Shown here piece by piece: positions 63,660 to 64,000 of a stretch of 64,000 bases of DNA; within the stretch, counting starts at the first letter, position 1, and every line of letters starts with the position of its first letter. Under the pieces are notes generated by a model. The model was not told the DNA's origin and ran no database searches. It saw only the letters and a program-made list of their open reading frames with translations. The translations under genes were made by a program, and so were the position numbers. The DNA comes from Nemopilema nomurai (taxonomy: Eukaryota > Cnidaria > Scyphozoa > Rhizostomeae > Rhizostomatidae): contig ML133429.1 of assembly GCA_003864495.1 (NCBI GenBank), forward strand, positions 1-64,000. Reading direction: 5' to 3'.

Positions 63660-64000
63660 CTGCAGACAATGAAGAGATTTAGTCTGGACGACTATTGCCT
63701 TTCCTCTTTTGATTATGAACCCCCCCTGGCTGAACAATGCAGTTATTCACAGCGGCTACGTCACACACTTCCGAAACACTGCATACAATAACCGAAATCT
63801 GAACAAAGTGGAGGAGGGCCTTTAAACCAGCACAATACTTATCAAAGCTAGTTTAAAATGATAACAGAACAGGAAGTTGTTTCACAACAGGAACTTCACG
63901 TCTCACGTAAATCACAAAACACATGTCAAGATATCCATAAAGCCGCTATATGTCGAATCAAGTTTTTTTCAGATTTGTCGAATCGAAAGCCTCTTTTTAC
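63660..64000. other. NRBP intron running off the window
   Basis: Follows the acceptor TGTCTGCAG upstream of the NRBP exon. No further exon was recognised before the edge. Confidence 0.45.

Noticed and set aside
1..64000. Search for CRISPR arrays, operons, rRNA or bacterial-type genes
   Set aside because: None seen. Spliced animal genes and animal-type repeats explain the window; the regular repeats are tandem satellites without spacers.

Overview
The window is nuclear DNA of an animal. It is AT-rich, its genes are split by many short introns with good GT..AG sites, and most of it is non-coding and full of short inverted-repeat transposon remnants. The gene set (a NatC subunit, a sperm-tail PG-rich protein, sigma-like GSTs, an FGFR-like receptor kinase with Ig domains, an NRBP pseudokinase, and a CAP-domain membrane protein) is metazoan. 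The compact introns and repeat style suggest an early-branching animal, most likely a cnidarian such as an anthozoan; this is inference. All splice models were made by eye by matching exon phases and are not supported by transcripts.

Layout. Positions 1-7.5 kb hold one minus-strand gene of six coding exons for a 616-residue type I membrane protein. It has a signal peptide, a CAP domain, one transmembrane helix and a 350-residue proline-rich cytoplasmic tail. From 7.5 to about 31.5 kb no confident gene was found; the stretch holds TTAA-flanked MITEs, a fold-back element, a TIR element of about 0.95 kb and degenerate repeats. From 31.9 to 37.2 kb a minus-strand STPG1-like gene lies head-to-head, across 293 bp, with the plus-strand NAA35 gene (37.5-39.6 kb), which is a single uninterrupted 707-codon exon. 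Two minus-strand, two-exon GST genes follow. The first is intact. The second has a one-base deletion in exon 2, although that exon is almost identical to its neighbour's.

Positions 48.8-59.4 kb hold a minus-strand receptor tyrosine kinase of 11 coding exons (about 877 residues): four Ig-like domains, one transmembrane helix and a complete tyrosine kinase domain closest in motifs to FGFR. Its fifth exon carries one base too many for the phases on either side. Its introns carry a 45-bp minisatellite, a perfect 193-bp tandem duplication, a CT-rich minisatellite, a tRNA-like fold-back and a TA-flanked transposon. Positions 62.4-63.7 kb hold the last three coding exons of an NRBP-type pseudokinase whose kinase part lies beyond the right edge.

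The genes do not form a pathway. The most unusual items are the membrane-tethered CAP protein with a polybasic site in its ectodomain and SH3-ligand-like tail, the GST pair with a homogenised second exon, and the two apparent single-base frameshifts, which are either real lesions or assembly errors.
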